Shown here: one piece after another, positions 1 through 10,401 of the stretch
How the letters are laid out: every line of letters starts with the position of its first letter
How positions within the stretch are numbered: position 1 is the stretch's first letter
NCBI GenBank assembly: GCA_018818835.1
Contig: JAHIRD010000139.1
Coordinates: forward strand, 1 to 34,508
Direction of reading: 5' to 3'
Length of the DNA: 34,508 nucleotides
DNA from: Pseudomonadota bacterium
Lineage (GTDB): Bacteria > Desulfobacterota > Desulfobacteria > Desulfobacterales > Desulfolunaceae
Translations under genes and position numbers: made by a program
The notes under the pieces: model-generated
Told to the model about the DNA's origin: nothing
Database searches by the model: none
Seen by the model: only the letters and a program-made list of their open reading frames with translations

Positions 1-17
1 CCTTCGATTAATGCCAT
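1..17 (-). CDS. Start of a leftward gene, cut by the window edge
   Basis: Only the first five codons are visible, reading M-A-L-I-E from an ATG at 17. An AGGAGG ribosome-binding site lies at 21-26 on the minus strand, three bases before the ATG, and more purines lie upstream. The gene would be transcribed divergently from hslO. Nothing can be said about its product. The spacing is short for a classical Shine-Dalgarno, so the start is probable but not certain. Confidence 0.4.
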
Positions 18-67
18 GAACCTCCTCTTTACCTGTTTGATTTTTGAGTGTATATAGGCTCTTGGAA

Positions 68-86
68 AAGGGTCCACCTGACCCTT
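68..86. promoter_or_regulatory. Palindrome in the divergent control region upstream of hslO
   Basis: AAGGGTC (68-74) and GACCCTT (80-86) form perfect 7-bp inverted arms around a 5-base centre. They lie between the leftward gene at 17 and hslO at 128. It could be an operator for the divergent pair or a small hairpin in one leader. There is no T run to suggest a terminator. Confidence 0.3.
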
Positions 87-127
87 GATGATGTGATTGC
101 CGTATTGCTTAGCAGAAGGACAGGAAA

Positions 128-1066
128 TTGAAAAAAAAGAAACTGGTGGGAGATAGCCTGAAAAAACAACTGAAGGACAGAGCCCGGGACCGGGTACATA
201 CCTTTGTCCTTGGGAATGGCGACTTAAGGGGGGCTTTTATCAACGGCACACGCATGGTCAATGAAATGCGGGCAAACTTTGAATACGGCATTCTTGAGAC
301 CTTGGTGGCCGGGCATGCCTATCTGGCCGGTGGCCTCATGGCCTCCCATCTCAAAGGCCATGACCGACTGGTGATGTCCATTGACTGTTCCGGCCCCATC
401 AAGGGTCTTTCCGTAGAGGTCAATGCCTTTGGTGAGGTCCGTGGCTACCTCAAACACGTTCCCATCCCCCTTTCAGAACCCCTTAAGGACTTCAATCTGT
501 CGCCTTTTTTCGGCAGTGGTTTTCTTACCCTGACCAAATACCTGGAAGACATGAAACAGCCCTATACCGGGAGAGTCATGCTGGCCCATGGGAATATCGC
601 CCAGGATCTGGCCCACTATTTTTATACCTCCGAACAAACGCCCACTGCATTTTCATTGGGCATACAATTTGATGAACACGGACAGATGACAGGCGCCGGT
701 GGCCTGCTTCTCCAGGCCATGCCCGGTGCATCGGTTGAGATTAGATCCGAGTTGGAAGCCGTCATATGCAAAATGCCCTCACCCGGCCTTATGATGGCAG
801 ACGAAAAGGATCCTGTGGAGATCTTGACCGCCTGTTTTTCGGATTATTCCCCCAAATTTTTAAGCCATGACCGCATTGAGTTTTTCTGCCGTTGCAGCGA
901 AGAAAAGATTGCAGCTTACATCGCCATGCTTCCCATGGTCGATCTGGCGGATATGGCTGAAAACGGCCCCTTTCCCTTGGAAACCCGATGTCACAACTGT
1001 CATACCCCCTATCAGTTCTCCCGGGAACAGCTGACGGATATGGTTAAGAAACGGAAAGAGGCATAA
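128..1066 (+). CDS. hslO: Hsp33 family redox-regulated chaperone
   Basis: Hsp33 is a cytoplasmic holdase activated when oxidation releases zinc and unfolds its C-terminal redox switch. The 312-residue protein has the usual family length. The C-terminal zinc-binding cysteines are visible as C254-x-C256 and C288-x-x-C291, the canonical CxC...CxxC pattern. The start is a TTG preceded by AAGGA at a spacing of seven bases, with no competing upstream ATG. The gene ends only 7 bp before the stop of the convergent kinase at 1,074, so the two transcripts must overlap at their 3' ends unless termination occurs inside the coding regions. Identification rests on the cysteine pattern and overall fold-like sequence and is firm. 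Confidence 0.93.
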   Translation: MKKKKLVGDSLKKQLKDRARDRVHTFVLGNGDLRGAFINGTRMVNEMRANFEYGILETLVAGHAYLAGGLMASHLKGHDRLVMSIDCSGPIKGLSVEVNAFGEVRGYLKHVPIPLSEPLKDFNLSPFFGSGFLTLTKYLEDMKQPYTGRVMLAHGNIAQDLAHYFYTSEQTPTAFSLGIQFDEHGQMTGAGGLLLQAMPGASVEIRSELEAVICKMPSPGLMMADEKDPVEILTACFSDYSPKFLSHDRIEFFCRCSEEKIAAYIAMLPMVDLADMAENGPFPLETRCHNCHTPYQFSREQLTDMVKKRKEA

Positions 1067-1073
1067 ATCGTGC

Positions 1074-3266
1074 TCATTTTTCAAGAAGACGGGATATGGT
1101 TGAAAGAAGTTTTTCCATATCAAGGGGTTTTGTCAGGAAGGCATCTGCCCCTTCTGAAAGACAGTTATCCTTGTCCTTGTCCATGGCCCTGGCAGTAATC
1201 ATAATAACGGGTAATTTCTTGAATTTTTTATGTTTACGGATAAGGCGTAAAACGGATAATCCATCCATCATCGGCATGGCAATATCCAAAAGGAGAATCG
1301 CCGTGTCAGGATATTCCTCCAGTTTTTCCATGCATTTTTTCCCATCCGTGGCGACAATGATCTCGGGTTCATAAACGTCCATATTCTGAATCAAGGCATA
1401 CGCTGTCCGCATGTCGTCGTCTGCAATAATAATGGTTTTCCCGGCCATGGACCAGCTCATATCATGAAAGACTCCCTCTGATTCAGGGAAGCCGGTCTCA
1501 GCGTGCTGCTTTATAGACCCAATTTTTTGAAATTCATTCGTCATTTCAGGTATATAGAGTGTAAATATGCTGCCCTTTTTGTATGTGCTTTCCACCTGAA
1601 TGTCTCCCCCCAGAAGCTGGGCCAGAACACGGGACACAGGGAGGCCAAGGCCGGTCCCTCCATATTTCCGGAGAATACTTTTGTCTGCCTGGCGGAAAAA
1701 TTCAAACACATAATCCTTTTTATCTTCTTTGATCCCAATGCCGCTGTCCACAACTGAAAAAGCGAGTGTTCTTACATGATCCATCCCATTTATGCCGATC
1801 TGGGTAAGGTCCTGGGTCGGCTCAGGCCTATGGATATAAAGATCTACAGAGCCTTTTTCCGTAAATTTGATGGCATTCGAAATCAAATTTTTAATGATCT
1901 GCTCCAGCTTCTGAACGTCGGTGACAAAATAGTCGGTCAGGCCGGCTCCGGGATGTATCCCGAATTTCAGGCCTTTAACTCCAGCCATTTCAGTGAAATA
2001 ACCCCTTATTTTCCGGCAGAAATATTCCATACTCACCTTGGACAGATTGATCTCCATGCGCCCTGATTCCACACGTGAAATATCCAGTATGTCATTGATG
2101 AGTTCCAGAAGGTCATTCCCTGCTGATTTGATTATGGATGCGTATTCAGCCTCCTTTTCCCCCAGGCGTCCCGACCTGTTTTGCGACAAAAGGTCTGATA
2201 AAAGAATAATACTGTTCAAGGGGGTTCTTAGTTCATGGCTCATGCTGGCCAGGAACTCGGATTTATGCCGGCTTGATTCTTCCACCAGCCGTGCCTCTTT
2301 TTCGATGATCCTCTTGGCTTTTTCAAGTTCCCTGCTTTTTTTCTCAATGATGGCTTTTTGGCGACTCTGCTCCTTGTAAGCTTTTTTCAAGTCCCGTTCG
2401 GTCTGTTTTCTTTGCGTGAAGTCACTGCCAACAGCAAGGACACAGGCCTCATGGCCTATGGTCAGGGCATCCATGGAGAAAAGGACATAACAAATTTCGC
2501 CTGTTCTGGTTTTGACGGTGAGTTCATAATTTTCGATCCGTCCCTTTGTTTTGATCAAGTCCCTAATTTTCTTTCTCTGGGCCTTATTCGGGTACAGATC
2601 AAGCCCGACAATGGTGTTTCCAATCATTTCATGGGCTGAAAATCCCATCATTTTAAAGGCGGCCTCATTGGCATCAATGATGCGTCCCTCATCCACGGTA
2701 AAAACAACCATAATCACAGAACTGGAGTGAAAGGCCTTGAAGAATTTTTCTTCCGTGGCCTTGAGCTTGGATATATCTTTGCTTATGATAAAAAAGTAGG
2801 TCTTATCCTGGATGGTATCCCTCATCATCCTGAAGTCAACAGACACACACATTTTTTCTTTGCCCAGATAGGACATGGTGTCAATTGTATGTATTTCCGA
2901 ACTCATGGACTGCATTCTTGATTCCATGATTGGCCTGTCTTTTGCGTCAATGATCTGAAGAAATGACTTGCCCAAAATTTCATCTGCATTATAGCCCAAA
3001 TGGTTCAACGCTGTTTCATTAGCCAAACAAAGAGATCCATTTTCATCCACTATAAACAACATGACATCACAGATGCGAAATAAAATACGAAAAATTTCGC
3101 TGGCCGTGACATGATGGTACAGATGGTTGCGAATCGTATCATCGTCGGCAAAAAACATGTGAACATTATCCTTAATATACTTTCCCATTCGATGGGTCAG
3201 GCCTCCCTTCCAGCATTCATTTTCTAAAAAAGAGCCTCTCGAATTGAAATGTCTGTCACGAAACAT
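1074..3266 (-). CDS. Soluble PAS-PAS hybrid sensor histidine kinase
   Basis: The order of domains is PAS (about 55-170), PAS (about 178-290), a charged coiled coil (about 290-335), HisKA with phospho-acceptor H344 in SHELRTPL, HATPase_c (N-box around 460-468, GIGI and GTGLGL near 509-541), and a C-terminal receiver with acceptor D661, acidic pair D616-D618 and K713. No membrane segment is seen, so it should sense an internal signal through the PAS domains. Phosphate would pass from H344 to D661, and any further partner is unknown. The annotated ATG at 3,266 has only a weak ribosome-binding site. Internal ATGs near residues 27 and 37 have better upstream purines, so the true start may be somewhat later. 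It stands alone as a transcription unit. Confidence 0.9.
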   Translation of the reverse strand: MFRDRHFNSRGSFLENECWKGGLTHRMGKYIKDNVHMFFADDDTIRNHLYHHVTASEIFRILFRICDVMLFIVDENGSLCLANETALNHLGYNADEILGKSFLQIIDAKDRPIMESRMQSMSSEIHTIDTMSYLGKEKMCVSVDFRMMRDTIQDKTYFFIISKDISKLKATEEKFFKAFHSSSVIMVVFTVDEGRIIDANEAAFKMMGFSAHEMIGNTIVGLDLYPNKAQRKKIRDLIKTKGRIENYELTVKTRTGEICYVLFSMDALTIGHEACVLAVGSDFTQRKQTERDLKKAYKEQSRQKAIIEKKSRELEKAKRIIEKEARLVEESSRHKSEFLASMSHELRTPLNSIILLSDLLSQNRSGRLGEKEAEYASIIKSAGNDLLELINDILDISRVESGRMEINLSKVSMEYFCRKIRGYFTEMAGVKGLKFGIHPGAGLTDYFVTDVQKLEQIIKNLISNAIKFTEKGSVDLYIHRPEPTQDLTQIGINGMDHVRTLAFSVVDSGIGIKEDKKDYVFEFFRQADKSILRKYGGTGLGLPVSRVLAQLLGGDIQVESTYKKGSIFTLYIPEMTNEFQKIGSIKQHAETGFPESEGVFHDMSWSMAGKTIIIADDDMRTAYALIQNMDVYEPEIIVATDGKKCMEKLEEYPDTAILLLDIAMPMMDGLSVLRLIRKHKKFKKLPVIMITARAMDKDKDNCLSEGADAFLTKPLDMEKLLSTISRLLEK

Positions 3267-3809
3267 TGCGATTCATTGAATGATATCCCCTTTCGCACGG
3301 GCCATATCACGGGTGGTCAGATGTTCTAAGCGCTTGAAACTTTGTACGATATGAAAACTAGAAATGATTTCCTATACATAACAAGTTCCGCGAAAACAGT
3401 CAACATCAGGAAAATAATTTAACATGCCTCCCTTGGAATTTTAACGGGAGGTTCCTATCCCATGGCAACTATTTCGTTTACATTTAAGACCTCTGTTGTT
3501 AAAATAATAACGTGTTTTCAGTTATTTCCGAACTCCCTCCACCCCATTGTTTAAGCACTTTGTTTTACTCTGGAAATCTGGCTTTTTGCTGAAAACGGTG
3601 ATGTTTTTATGACTTTGCCCATTTATTAGCAGGCATTTTGCATAAACAATTTACCAGAGTATCACAAGGGATTTTCCATGGAAAGGTATCAGACAAATGG
3701 CGGATATACAGCCTATCCTGACAGGCCCCCTTAAGGAAAAGGCCCGATGCTCCATATTCGCCTTTTTTGAATGGTGTGGTATAAAATGATTTTTTTCAAG
3801 GTGATGCCC
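3267..3809. other. Gene-free stretch between divergent kinase genes
   Basis: This AT-rich region of about 540 bp must hold the promoters of both divergent kinase genes. It contains a small inverted repeat, CCTCCC (3,427-3,432) and GGGAGG (3,446-3,451). A 30-codon open frame at 3,697-3,789 lacks a convincing ribosome-binding site. No clear sigma-70 or sigma-54 promoter stood out, and no RNA gene was recognised. Confidence 0.4.
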
Positions 3810-6422
3810 ATGCGCTTTCTCACGTCCCTATCTGCCATGTCACGCTCATTGATAGATTCAGGCATTGGTCCTGATGATACTCTTGGAGAAGACCTTTTTT
3901 TCATGAGCCGCCTGAGGGTCATTAACGTTCTGTCCCTGTTCTTTTTTCTGACCCAGTGTCTTTTTTTTGTCATATACAGGTTCCTGGGGATACAGCCCCT
4001 TGCTTTGTTGGCAGCCATGTCAAGTCTTGCCCTTGCAGCCAATATCCTTTTCCTAAGAAAAAAAAGACGCACATCTATTCCCGCACATAATCTGGCCCTT
4101 GTGTTCTCTGCGTACATCATTATCTCGTGCATTATGAACGGCGGGTTCAGAAATCCAATGATCATGTGGCTGTTTCTCCTTCCGGTGGGAGCGGCCTTTG
4201 CCATCAATTTCAGAGCGAGCATACTCTACGGTCTGTTTTGTGCTCTGATCATTTCGATTTTTTTTCTGCTTCACACCTGGGATGTACTTGGGCCCCAAGA
4301 ACCCCCGTCAAATTATACAGACCTCTTTTTTGGCCTGCACCTCTATGCGCTTCTTGCTGTTATCGTCATGCTTGTATTTTTTTTCCAAAGCAATCAGACA
4401 GAAACCCTGAACCGTCTTTCTCTTTCCGAACAAAAATTCAAAGACATTTCCCTGAAGGCGGAAAAGGCCAGCCTGATTAAAAGTGAATTTCTGGCAAACA
4501 TGAGCCACGAAATCAGAACCCCCATGAACGGTATCCTCGGGATGATGCACCTCCTTTTAGATGCCGGCCTCACACAAGAACAGGAAAAATATGCCCGCAT
4601 TGTTTTCAACAGCGCACGGGGGCTTCTTGCGATTATCAACGACATCCTTGATCTTTCAAAAATCGAGGCAGGCAAACTCGAGCTGGATATCCGCAACTTT
4701 GATCTTCTGATTGCCCTGGAAGACATGAACGCCATGTTTGCCATCCAGGCCGAGCAAAAAGGGATATCCTATACCTTCACCCTGGAGCCGGAGACACCTA
4801 CTCTCCTGAGAGGCGACCCAGGCCGGGTACGACAGGTTCTGACCAACCTTGTCGGCAACGCCATCAAATTCACAGAAATCGGAAACGTGTCTTTAACCGT
4901 TGATTCCACCACAGGCCATAATGGCCACCCGGTATTAGGCTTTACGATTTCAGACACGGGAATCGGTATTTCTCAGGAAAAAATTGAAAAACTGTTCGAG
5001 TCATTCACCCAGGCAGACACCTCCACCACACGCATGTATGGCGGGACTGGCCTGGGATTGTCCATTTCAAAGCTGCTGATCCGAATCATGGAGGGACGTA
5101 TCCATGTGGAAAGCGAAGAATTGATTGGGAGTACATTCCGGATCACCATACCCTTTGAGTCCTACCAGCCTGAGCTTCAGTCATCCTTGAGCTTTTCCGA
5201 GTCCCTTACGGGCAAAAAAATTCTCATCGTCAGTGAAAACCCCTCGGTGATTAATGCATTGAACAATCAGCTCCATGCTTTGGACCTGATCATCGAAGAA
5301 ACCCATGCCCTTTCCCATGTTCCGGACATTCTCAAAAAGGCTGCCCGTGAAAAACAACCATTCCATGCCGCACTTCTGGATATCCAGAAACATGGAAGCT
5401 GTATTGAAAACCTGGGTAAAGCCGTAAAGGATCATGAGCTGATTCGTGAGGTCGGCTTGGTTCTCATCACATCCACCGGAGAAAAAGGTGAAGCCCGGCG
5501 TTTTGAAAAAGCCGGTTTTTCAGCCTATCTGAGCAAACCCGTGGATGGAGCCTTATTGTTGGACTGCCTCAAAGCCGTCCTGGCCAGCCGGGAAAAGGCC
5601 CCCCATGAACAAAATCAATTGATCACACGACACAGCATTGCTGAAAGTAAAAAAATTTCCTTGTCTCTTCTGATTGTGGAAGACAATGAAACCAATTTGA
5701 TCGTGGCCCGTGAGCTTCTCAATCGCATGGGCTTCCAGGCGGACAGTGCAAAAAACGGCAAAGAGGCTCTGACAGCCCTCCAGGAAAAAGCCTACGATAT
5801 AATTCTGATGGATTGTCAGATGCCTATTATGGATGGGTTCGAAGCCACAAAAAAAATCCGGGAAATGGAGTCGGACATACCCAGGCCTGCCATTATTGCC
5901 ATGACAGCCAATGCCTTGAAAGGAGTCCGGGAAAAATGTCTGGAGGCCGGCATGGATGACTACATCACCAAGCCCGTCAATCCCGAAGATCTATCACGGG
6001 TGATACGTTTCCACGGTTCGTCCTCAAATTCATCGGGAAATCGTCTTGAAACCCGTCGGCAGCCGGAAAATCAGAACCAGGAAACCGCCCCATCCGATCT
6101 TGTTTTTGATCGAAATGAAATGCTGAAACGCTTTGGAGGAGATCAGGATCTGGTTAAAATCATTCTGGATTCATTTATAGAAGAATCTCTGCCACTGTTT
6201 CAGAATATCAGAGAGGCCATTGCCGAAAAAGACATGGAGGCACTTGAGGCATACTGCCATGCCCTCAAAGGGTCATCGGCCAATGTCAATGCCGTTCCTC
6301 TGAACAAAGCGGCTCATATTCTTGAAAAAAATGCGAAAATAAACGCCTTTGAAGGCCTTTCCGCACTCTTCCAGACCCTTGAACGAGAATTCGAAACATT
6401 CACAAAGGAGATTTCACCATGA
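3810..6422 (+). CDS. Membrane hybrid histidine kinase with two receivers and an HPt domain
   Basis: This is a BarA-like unorthodox kinase. Numbered from the start at 3,810, the N-terminal 190 residues carry about five or six hydrophobic segments with short loops and no large periplasmic domain. Then come HisKA (H233 in MSHEIRTP), HATPase_c, a first receiver, a second receiver and a C-terminal HPt domain with H817 in the CHALKGS motif. The second receiver is intact (acceptor D668, acidic pair in VEDNET, KP lysine). The first is degenerate: it has SENPS in place of the acidic pair but keeps D524 and a KP motif. I chose ATG 3,810 because AAGGTGA lies six bases upstream. The frame is also open from ATGs at 3,771, 3,786 and 3,804. 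The stop overlaps the next gene by 4 bp, so the partner regulator is probably co-translated. Confidence 0.9.
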   Translation: MRFLTSLSAMSRSLIDSGIGPDDTLGEDLFFMSRLRVINVLSLFFFLTQCLFFVIYRFLGIQPLALLAAMSSLALAANILFLRKKRRTSIPAHNLALVFSAYIIISCIMNGGFRNPMIMWLFLLPVGAAFAINFRASILYGLFCALIISIFFLLHTWDVLGPQEPPSNYTDLFFGLHLYALLAVIVMLVFFFQSNQTETLNRLSLSEQKFKDISLKAEKASLIKSEFLANMSHEIRTPMNGILGMMHLLLDAGLTQEQEKYARIVFNSARGLLAIINDILDLSKIEAGKLELDIRNFDLLIALEDMNAMFAIQAEQKGISYTFTLEPETPTLLRGDPGRVRQVLTNLVGNAIKFTEIGNVSLTVDSTTGHNGHPVLGFTISDTGIGISQEKIEKLFESFTQADTSTTRMYGGTGLGLSISKLLIRIMEGRIHVESEELIGSTFRITIPFESYQPELQSSLSFSESLTGKKILIVSENPSVINALNNQLHALDLIIEETHALSHVPDILKKAAREKQPFHAALLDIQKHGSCIENLGKAVKDHELIREVGLVLITSTGEKGEARRFEKAGFSAYLSKPVDGALLLDCLKAVLASREKAPHEQNQLITRHSIAESKKISLSLLIVEDNETNLIVARELLNRMGFQADSAKNGKEALTALQEKAYDIILMDCQMPIMDGFEATKKIREMESDIPRPAIIAMTANALKGVREKCLEAGMDDYITKPVNPEDLSRVIRFHGSSSNSSGNRLETRRQPENQNQETAPSDLVFDRNEMLKRFGGDQDLVKIILDSFIEESLPLFQNIREAIAEKDMEALEAYCHALKGSSANVNAVPLNKAAHILEKNAKINAFEGLSALFQTLEREFETFTKEISP

Positions 6423-7570
6423 TTCAACTGGATTCCATGTCCATTCTGATTGTCGATGATATGGAAAGTATGCGCAAATCCATACGGGGTATGCTGAAAA
6501 TGCTTCAAATCGGGAAAACCATCCGCCTTGCCGAAAACGGCCGGGAAGGATGGAAGCTCATCAACAGCGTTCCAGTGGATCTGGCCATCATTGACTGGAA
6601 CATGCCCATCATGAAAGGCATTGAATTATTGGAGCATATTCGTTCAAGTAAAGAATACAGGGATATGCCGGTGATCATGATCACGGCCGAGGCAGAAAAG
6701 GAAATTGTATCCGAAGCTGCGGAATCTGACATCGACGGCTATCTCCTGAAACCCCTGACATCACACAGCCTGGATGAAAAAATTCGCGGTGTCATCGACC
6801 TTGCCAATGAACCGGCCAAGGCCACCTTACACATTCTCAAGGCAAGGGACTTTGAAGAAGCAGGGGACATCAAAGCCGCCATCGGCGAAGTCAAAGAAGC
6901 GTTAAAGGAAAGGCCGACCTCATCACGGATTTTACGCAAACTTGGCCAGCTTTATTCTGACATGGGTAACGATGATGTGGCTGAAAAATGCCTGCTCAAA
7001 GCCGTGGCAGTCAACAGCTATGACGCCATGAGCCGATACATCCTGGGTGAACTCTGCCTTAAAAAAAATGACCTTGCGGGAGCTGTTAAATATTACGACC
7101 AAGCCATCACCATCAGTCCCCGTCATATTTCTAAAGGGGTGGATCTGGGTGATGTTCTTCTCAAAAAAGGCATGGGCACCGACGCCTTTCGTATCTTTGA
7201 AAAAGTAATCAAATATTCGGGCAGAAGTCTTATGCAGACTGAAAAAGTCGCCGAATGCTGCATTGCATCAGGAGAGTATGGCTATGCCAAATCCCTGATC
7301 GAAAGCATTCTCAAAGAAAGCCCGGACAGGTTCGATCTCATGTTCACCCTGGCCACCCTTTACGAACGATCCGGTGACGTTCAGTCAGCACTGAATTATT
7401 ATAAGACCGTTGATGAGAGCGTCCCAGACCATCTGACTTCAAAACTGGCTCTTGCAAAAATATTCTTTTACCAGAAAAAAGTATTCGTCGTGGATGAATA
7501 TCTCAAACAGATTCTTAAAATCGACCCGAAAAATGAAGAAGCACTGACGATGAGGAAAGATAATTTTTAA
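6419..7570 (+). CDS. Response regulator with receiver and TPR output
   Basis: A receiver domain occupies residues 7-125 (acidic pair D13-D14, acceptor D59 in IIDWNMP, K114 of the KP motif). It is followed by about seven tetratricopeptide-like helical repeats from about 130 to the C-terminus. No DNA-binding or enzymatic output domain is present, so output is probably protein-protein interaction through the TPRs. The ATG overlaps the kinase stop (ATGA), and AAAGGAG lies upstream within the kinase gene, which is a translational-coupling arrangement. The upstream kinase has a C-terminal HPt and is the natural phosphodonor. Similar receiver-TPR proteins are known from deltaproteobacteria and gammaproteobacteria, but I cannot name a target. 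Confidence 0.88.
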   Translation: MIQLDSMSILIVDDMESMRKSIRGMLKMLQIGKTIRLAENGREGWKLINSVPVDLAIIDWNMPIMKGIELLEHIRSSKEYRDMPVIMITAEAEKEIVSEAAESDIDGYLLKPLTSHSLDEKIRGVIDLANEPAKATLHILKARDFEEAGDIKAAIGEVKEALKERPTSSRILRKLGQLYSDMGNDDVAEKCLLKAVAVNSYDAMSRYILGELCLKKNDLAGAVKYYDQAITISPRHISKGVDLGDVLLKKGMGTDAFRIFEKVIKYSGRSLMQTEKVAECCIASGEYGYAKSLIESILKESPDRFDLMFTLATLYERSGDVQSALNYYKTVDESVPDHLTSKLALAKIFFYQKKVFVVDEYLKQILKIDPKNEEALTMRKDNF

Positions 7571-7663
7571 GCCATGCTCACACAAGCCCCATAAGTCCCT
7601 GACAGGTCTCCCCATTAAAGAAGGCGAGTCTTATCCATGCCGCAATTGCTTTATCGGGGGAGG

Positions 7664-10387
7664 TCACTCCATGTGATCTTCTCCCTCAATATAAGCATGG
7701 GCGGCGGCCAGACGGGCAATGGGGATGCGATAGGGGGAACAACTCACATAATCCAGACCTGATTGATAGCAGAACTCCACAGACGAGGGGTCCCCGCCCT
7801 GTTCACCGCAGATGCCGATTTTAAGATCGGCCCTGCTTTTCCTGCCTTTTTCCACGGCAATCCGAATCAGGAATCCCACCCCTTCCCGGTCAATGGTCTG
7901 AAACGGATCATGGCTGAAAATATGCTTTTCTATGTAGCCCCCCATAAAACCTGTAAAATCATCCCGACTGATGCCGTATGTCATCTGGGTGAGATCATTG
8001 GTCCCGAATGAAAAAAACTCGGCAACCCTGGCCATTTTGTCGGCCTGGATGGCGGCCCTGGGGGTTTCGATCATGGTCCCGAATTTGTAGACGATGCCTT
8101 CCAGTTTGTAGCGTGACACCACATCATCGTACACGGCGTGAACCCGTTTTTTTATATAGGCGATTTCATTGACCTCACATGTTACAGGAATCATGATTTC
8201 GGGCTGGGGACGTTTTCCTTCCTTGGACAGTTCTGCGGCGGCTTCGAAAATGGCCCGGACCTGCATATCCGTCACCTCAGGAAAGCTGATTCCCAGACGT
8301 ACACCCCTGTGGCCCATCATGGGATTGGACTCCATTAACTCCTCGCAACGCCGACGTACTTCGTTCGGGTCGATATCCAATGCCTTGGCAAGCTCCAGTT
8401 GCTGGCCCCGTGCATGGGGTACGAATTCGTGCAGGGGCGGATCAAGGGTCCTTATGGTTACGGGAAGGCCGTCCATGACCTCCAAGGTTTTTTTGATTTC
8501 CTTTTTTACAAAGGGAAACAACTCAATCAGCGATCGTTTGCGTTCCCGGCCGGATGTGCTTAAAATCATTTTCCGCAACAGAAACAGGGGCTCGTCTGAA
8601 TTGGCTCCGTAGAACATATGTTCGGTCCTGAACAGTCCGATCCCTTCTGCCCCGTAGTTCCTTGCCAAAAGAGCGTCTTCCGGTGTGTCTGCATTGGCCC
8701 GGACCCCCATGGTCCTGTAACGGTCCGCCCGCCGCATAAAATCCTTGAACCGGATATTTTCCGTGGCATCGATCATATTCAGCTTGTCTTCGTAGACCAA
8801 GCCTTTGGTTCCGTTCAGTGTGATGATGTCCCCTTCATTCAAAACCAGGCTTCCGATCTTCATCTTCCGGGACAGGGCATTGATCTCCAAAGCGCCGGCG
8901 CCTACCACACAGCATTTTCCCCAACCCCTGGCCACAAGAGCCGCATGGCTGGTCATCCCTCCCCTGGCTGTCAAAACACCCTGGGCCGCACGCATACCTT
9001 CGATGTCTTCAGGGTTGGTTTCTTCCCTCACAAGAATCACGGGCTTATTGTCCCTGGCCCATTTGATAGCATCCTCCGAGGTGAATACGATATGGCCAAA
9101 GGCACCTCCTGGACCTGCGGGAAGTCCCCGTGCAATCACCTCGGCAGCTTTCTCATCTTCCGGATCCACCACGGGATGCAACAATTCGTTAAGCTGGATC
9201 GGCTTGACCCGTGTGATGGCGGTCACCTCATTAATCAGTCCTTCTTGAAGCATATCCATGGCCATATTCAGTGCAGCGGTGCCGGTCCGTTTACCTACCC
9301 TGCACTGCAACATATACAAGCGGCATTTTTCAATGGTGAATTCGATGTCCTGCATATCATGGAAATGGACTTCCAGTTTACGCCGGATATCAAGAAGCTC
9401 TTTGTACAGTTCAGGCATCAGGCTTTCAAGGGAGGGCTTGTTTTTGTTTTCTTCGGTTTTTGTGCTTTCGTTCAAAGGAAACGGCGTCCTGGCCCCGGCC
9501 ACCACATCCTCCCCCTGGGCATTGATAAGCCATTCACCAAAAAATACGTTTTCCCCGGTGGCAGGATTCCGGGTAAAAGCCACCCCTGTGGCTGAATCCT
9601 CTCCCATATTACCGAAAACCATGGCCTGGACCGTCAGGCCGGTTCCCCAGTCATCAGGGATATTCTCGATGCGTCTGTAAGCCAGGGACCGTTTACCATT
9701 CCAGCTTTTAAATACGGCTCCGATGGCACCCATGAGCTGTTCCCAGGCCGAGTCGGGAAAATCCATTCCCAGAACCTGGCGAATGCAGGCCTTGAACTGT
9801 TCGCAGATCGCCTTGAGATCCGTTGCCGGGATATCCGTATCCGTCACATAACCCCGTTCCTTTTTCCAGTCCTCCAACAGGGCTTCAAGTCGGGCTCGTA
9901 TTCCCTTGCCCGCCTCATGAACAATTCCCTCAGCTTTTTCCATGACCACATCTGCGTACATCATGATCAGCCGTCGATAGGAATCGTAGACAAAACGCTC
10001 GTTCTGGGTCTGCCTGACAAGTCCATCCAGTGAACTGCTGCTGAGCCCCACATTAAGGACGGTTTCCATCATACCCGGCATGGAATGCCTGGCCCCGGAT
10101 CTGCAGGATACCAGCAAAGGATTTTCAGGGTCATCAAACCGTTTACCCATGGTTTTTTCAATACCCTTTAGGGCTTCTTTCAATTCACGATCAAAGCCCT
10201 TGGGGAAAACCCCTCCCGATTGGAGATAATGGTTACAGCATTCGGTGGTGATGGTGAAGCCCGGCGGGACAGGAATGCCCAAAAGAGCCATTTCAGAAAG
10301 GTTGGCCCCCTTTCCACCCAGAAGGTTCATCTGAGAAGCCCCCCCTTCTGACTCTCCACTACCGAAACTGTAGATAAATTTTTTCAC
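7664..10387 (-). CDS. ppdK: Pyruvate, phosphate dikinase
   Basis: PPDK interconverts pyruvate, ATP and Pi with phosphoenolpyruvate, AMP and PPi. At 907 residues it is slightly longer than the typical bacterial enzyme of about 875. The N-terminal nucleotide-binding domain is clear (GGKGANL near 24-30). The phosphohistidine swivel domain shows GGMTSHAALVARG with H481, and the C-terminal PEP/pyruvate domain ends with the ICGEQGGDP motif holding catalytic C860. All three domains are intact. The start is GTG with AGGAA eight bases upstream. The gene begins 14 bp after the stop of the chemoreceptor gene, which suggests co-transcription. PEP synthesis from pyruvate is the likely role in an anaerobe assimilating acetate or CO2. 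This is family knowledge, not read from the sequence. Confidence 0.96.
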   Translation of the reverse strand: MKKFIYSFGSGESEGGASQMNLLGGKGANLSEMALLGIPVPPGFTITTECCNHYLQSGGVFPKGFDRELKEALKGIEKTMGKRFDDPENPLLVSCRSGARHSMPGMMETVLNVGLSSSSLDGLVRQTQNERFVYDSYRRLIMMYADVVMEKAEGIVHEAGKGIRARLEALLEDWKKERGYVTDTDIPATDLKAICEQFKACIRQVLGMDFPDSAWEQLMGAIGAVFKSWNGKRSLAYRRIENIPDDWGTGLTVQAMVFGNMGEDSATGVAFTRNPATGENVFFGEWLINAQGEDVVAGARTPFPLNESTKTEENKNKPSLESLMPELYKELLDIRRKLEVHFHDMQDIEFTIEKCRLYMLQCRVGKRTGTAALNMAMDMLQEGLINEVTAITRVKPIQLNELLHPVVDPEDEKAAEVIARGLPAGPGGAFGHIVFTSEDAIKWARDNKPVILVREETNPEDIEGMRAAQGVLTARGGMTSHAALVARGWGKCCVVGAGALEINALSRKMKIGSLVLNEGDIITLNGTKGLVYEDKLNMIDATENIRFKDFMRRADRYRTMGVRANADTPEDALLARNYGAEGIGLFRTEHMFYGANSDEPLFLLRKMILSTSGRERKRSLIELFPFVKKEIKKTLEVMDGLPVTIRTLDPPLHEFVPHARGQQLELAKALDIDPNEVRRRCEELMESNPMMGHRGVRLGISFPEVTDMQVRAIFEAAAELSKEGKRPQPEIMIPVTCEVNEIAYIKKRVHAVYDDVVSRYKLEGIVYKFGTMIETPRAAIQADKMARVAEFFSFGTNDLTQMTYGISRDDFTGFMGGYIEKHIFSHDPFQTIDREGVGFLIRIAVEKGRKSRADLKIGICGEQGGDPSSVEFCYQSGLDYVSCSPYRIPIARLAAAHAYIEGEDHME

Positions 10388-10401
10388 GATTTTTTCCTAT
10401 A

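Noticed and set aside
3697-3789. 30-codon frame just upstream of the membrane hybrid kinase
   Set aside because: There is no good ribosome-binding site and no known leader-peptide feature. A regulatory upstream ORF cannot be excluded but is not supported.
8618-9595. 325-codon rightward open frame inside ppdK
   Set aside because: It lies fully antisense to the intact, motif-confirmed ppdK and shows no domain or signal. It is a by-product of codon use on the other strand.
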